A stretch of DNA of 64,000 bases from contig JAEPQB010000003.1 in the NCBI GenBank assembly GCA_017640725.1, positions 1-64,000 of the forward strand. Direction: 5' to 3'. The stretch is from Kordiimonadaceae bacterium. Its GTDB lineage: Bacteria; Pseudomonadota; Alphaproteobacteria; Sphingomonadales; Kordiimonadaceae. Positions 62,449-64,000 of this stretch are shown here, piece by piece. Within the stretch, counting starts at the first letter, position 1. Every line of letters begins with the position of its first letter. A model generated the notes under the pieces. That model worked only from the letters and a program-made list of their open reading frames with translations. It did no database searches and had not been told where the DNA came from. The position numbers and the translations under genes are program-made.

Positions 62449-64000
62449 TTGCCAAGTTTTTCCCCTCATTTAGAAGAAACATTGCACCGCGCTCTTGGTG
62501 AAGCCAACAGCCGAAGCCATGAGTATGCCACCCTTGAGCATTTGTTGCTCTCGCTCCTGGATGACCCGGATGCGGTGGCTGTATTGAAGGCTTGTGATGT
62601 GAACCTTGATGAGCTGCGCGAAGACGTTACAGGCTATCTGGATTCAGAAATGGAAGGCTTGACCATCCAGACAGACGGGGTGGAAGCCACCCCGACCGCC
62701 GGTTTCCAGCGTGTTGTGCAGCGGGCATTATTGCATGTTCAGTCTTCTGGCCGCGAAGAGATGACCGGGGCCAACCTGCTTGTTGCTTTGTTCTCCGAGC
62801 GGGAAAGCCACGCGGTTTACTTCCTGCAAAGTCAGGATATGACCCGCCTGGATGCAGTGAGTTACATTTCACACGGCATTGCTAAAGTGCCGGAGCTTGG
62901 TGAAAACCGTACGGTCCGCGGCTCCGATGAAGAGCAACCTGCAGAAGGCGAGGGCGCTGCACCTGAAGCCGAAAAAGGCAAAAGTGCGCTCGACAACTAC
63001 TGCGTAAACCTCAATGAAAAAGCCAAGGCTGGCAAAATTGACCCGCTGATCGGTCGCGCTGATGAGCTGGAGCGCGCGGTTCAAATCCTGTGTCGTCGCT
63101 CCAAAAACAACCCCCTGTTGGTGGGTGACCCGGGCGTTGGCAAAACAGCCATCGCAGAAGGCCTGGCGCGCCGCATCACAGAAGACGATGTGCCTGAAGT
63201 CCTTTTGGACGCAACGATCTATTCGCTCGATATGGGCGCTTTGCTGGCCGGTACGCGCTACCGCGGTGACTTTGAAGAACGCCTTAAGGCTGTTGTGAAG
63301 GAACTTGAGGCAATTGAAGGTGCGGTTCTGTTCATTGATGAAATCCACACGGTTATCGGTGCCGGTGCGACATCAGGCGGCGCAATGGATGCGTCGAACC
63401 TGCTGAAACCTGCGCTTGCGTCAGGCACGCTTCGCTGCATGGGGTCAACGACTTACAAGGAATTCCGTAGTCACTTCGAAAAAGACCGCGCGCTTCTGCG
63501 TCGGTTCCAGAAGATTGACGTGAATGAGCCCACTGTCGGTGACACCATCAAGATCCTTAAGGGGCTGAAGCCTTATTTCGAAGATCATCACAAAGTGCGC
63601 TATACGCTGGATGCGATCAAAACAGCCGTTGAGCTTTCTGATCGCTATATCTCAGACCGTAAGCTGCCAGACAAGGCCATCGACGTTATTGATGAAACCG
63701 GTGCGGCCCAAATGCTGCTGCCACCATCGAAACGGAAAAAAACCGTTAGCGTTAAAGACGTTGAGGCAGTGGTTGCGAAGATCGCGCGCATCCCGCCAAA
63801 AACCGTTACGCGCGATGAAAGCCGCGTCATGCTAACGCTTGAGGAAGACCTCAAGCGTGTCGTCTTTGGTCAAAATGAACCAATTGAGGCGCTCACTGCG
63901 TCTATCAAGCTTTCTCGTGCTGGCCTCAGGCAGCCGAATAAGCCCATTGGGTCTTATTTGTTCGCGGGTCCTACAGGTGTTGGTAAAACCGAAGTGGCGC
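62449..64000 (+). CDS. clpA: ATP-dependent Clp protease ATPase subunit ClpA (partial)
   Basis: ClpA unfolds substrates and feeds them to ClpP. The start is TTG 62449 ([20 protein letters not shown]), with AAAGGA 8 nt upstream. The N-domain (about 1-145) has [16 protein letters not shown]; the first AAA+ domain has Walker [10 protein letters not shown] (about 226-234) and Walker [10 protein letters not shown]. An acidic Ala/Glu-rich linker lies near 160-175. The window ends at [11 protein letters not shown], the second Walker A, so about 517 residues are seen and the rest is missing. It is downstream of its adaptor clpS. Confidence 0.97.
   Translation, partial: MPSFSPHLEETLHRALGEANSRSHEYATLEHLLLSLLDDPDAVAVLKACDVNLDELREDVTGYLDSEMEGLTIQTDGVEATPTAGFQRVVQRALLHVQSSGREEMTGANLLVALFSERESHAVYFLQSQDMTRLDAVSYISHGIAKVPELGENRTVRGSDEEQPAEGEGAAPEAEKGKSALDNYCVNLNEKAKAGKIDPLIGRADELERAVQILCRRSKNNPLLVGDPGVGKTAIAEGLARRITEDDVPEVLLDATIYSLDMGALLAGTRYRGDFEERLKAVVKELEAIEGAVLFIDEIHTVIGAGATSGGAMDASNLLKPALASGTLRCMGSTTYKEFRSHFEKDRALLRRFQKIDVNEPTVGDTIKILKGLKPYFEDHHKVRYTLDAIKTAVELSDRYISDRKLPDKAIDVIDETGAAQMLLPPSKRKKTVSVKDVEAVVAKIARIPPKTVTRDESRVMLTLEEDLKRVVFGQNEPIEALTASIKLSRAGLRQPNKPIGSYLFAGPTGVGKTEVA

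Noticed and set aside
1-64000. CRISPR arrays, insertion sequences or prophage genes
   Set aside because: I saw no regularly spaced repeats, transposase or integrase motifs, or phage structural genes anywhere in the window.

Overview
The window looks like chromosomal DNA of a marine-type alphaproteobacterium. The evidence is a MipZ division regulator next to a J-domain membrane protein, an ATP12-type F1-ATPase assembly chaperone, a two-subunit propionyl-CoA carboxylase, PAS_5-type proteins and a ClpS/ClpA pair. Kordiimonadales or a neighbouring order is my guess from gene content only. No CRISPR array, prophage or insertion sequence was seen.

Layout. 1-190 is the end of tuf (EF-Tu), closed by a strong hairpin terminator. 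245-14172 is the S10/spc/alpha ribosomal super-cluster in the classical order (rpsJ to rplQ, with secY, adk and rpoA), with a near-consensus promoter between adk and rpsM and a terminator after rplQ. 14238-22506 is a housekeeping run: Nudix hydrolase, orphan periplasmic binding protein, HtrA protease, RarA, a DUF429 protein, CrcB, RluC, a HAD phosphatase, a small membrane protein and ATP12; htrA to atp12 is so tightly spaced that it is probably one operon. 22607-27341 holds pccB and pccA with three small membrane-protein genes between them, one TMEM175-like. 27353-37281 is mixed: a glycosyltransferase-like protein, argE, acylphosphatase, two PAS_5 proteins, a molybdenum hydroxylase pair (IorAB-like) opposite an AraC regulator, lipB and a FliN-like mini-protein. 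A tRNA-Leu(GAG) with its own terminator follows, then a VOC protein and a LytTR-type two-component system whose kinase has a carbohydrate-binding-like ectodomain.

The most interesting region is 41759-53085, a galactoside catabolic island: KDPGal aldolase, GlpD, a sodium:solute symporter, GH42 beta-galactosidase, GH36 alpha-galactosidase, a FadR-type GntR regulator, an SMP-30 lactonase, an SDR dehydrogenase and KDGal kinase. Together these make most of an oxidative (De Ley-Doudoroff) galactose pathway with cytoplasmic galactosidases. All three divergent intergenic regions of the island carry a closely related 16-bp partly palindromic site (consensus about TATNATWTATATGAYW), the likely operators of the GntR protein. 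GlpD under the same site suggests that the natural substrate releases both galactose and glycerol, for example a galactosylglycerol from algal or thylakoid galactolipids or floridoside. Galactonate dehydratase and glycerol kinase are not in the window.

The last part (53190-64000) returns to housekeeping and cell-cycle genes: MgtE, an unusual response regulator, panC, a Bax-like glucosaminidase, mipZ, a J-domain protein, two tandem paralogous binding proteins without a transporter, phosphomannomutase, clpS and the first third of clpA domain 2, which is cut by the window end. Several genes use TTG or GTG starts; in most cases the start was chosen from the position of a Shine-Dalgarno sequence.
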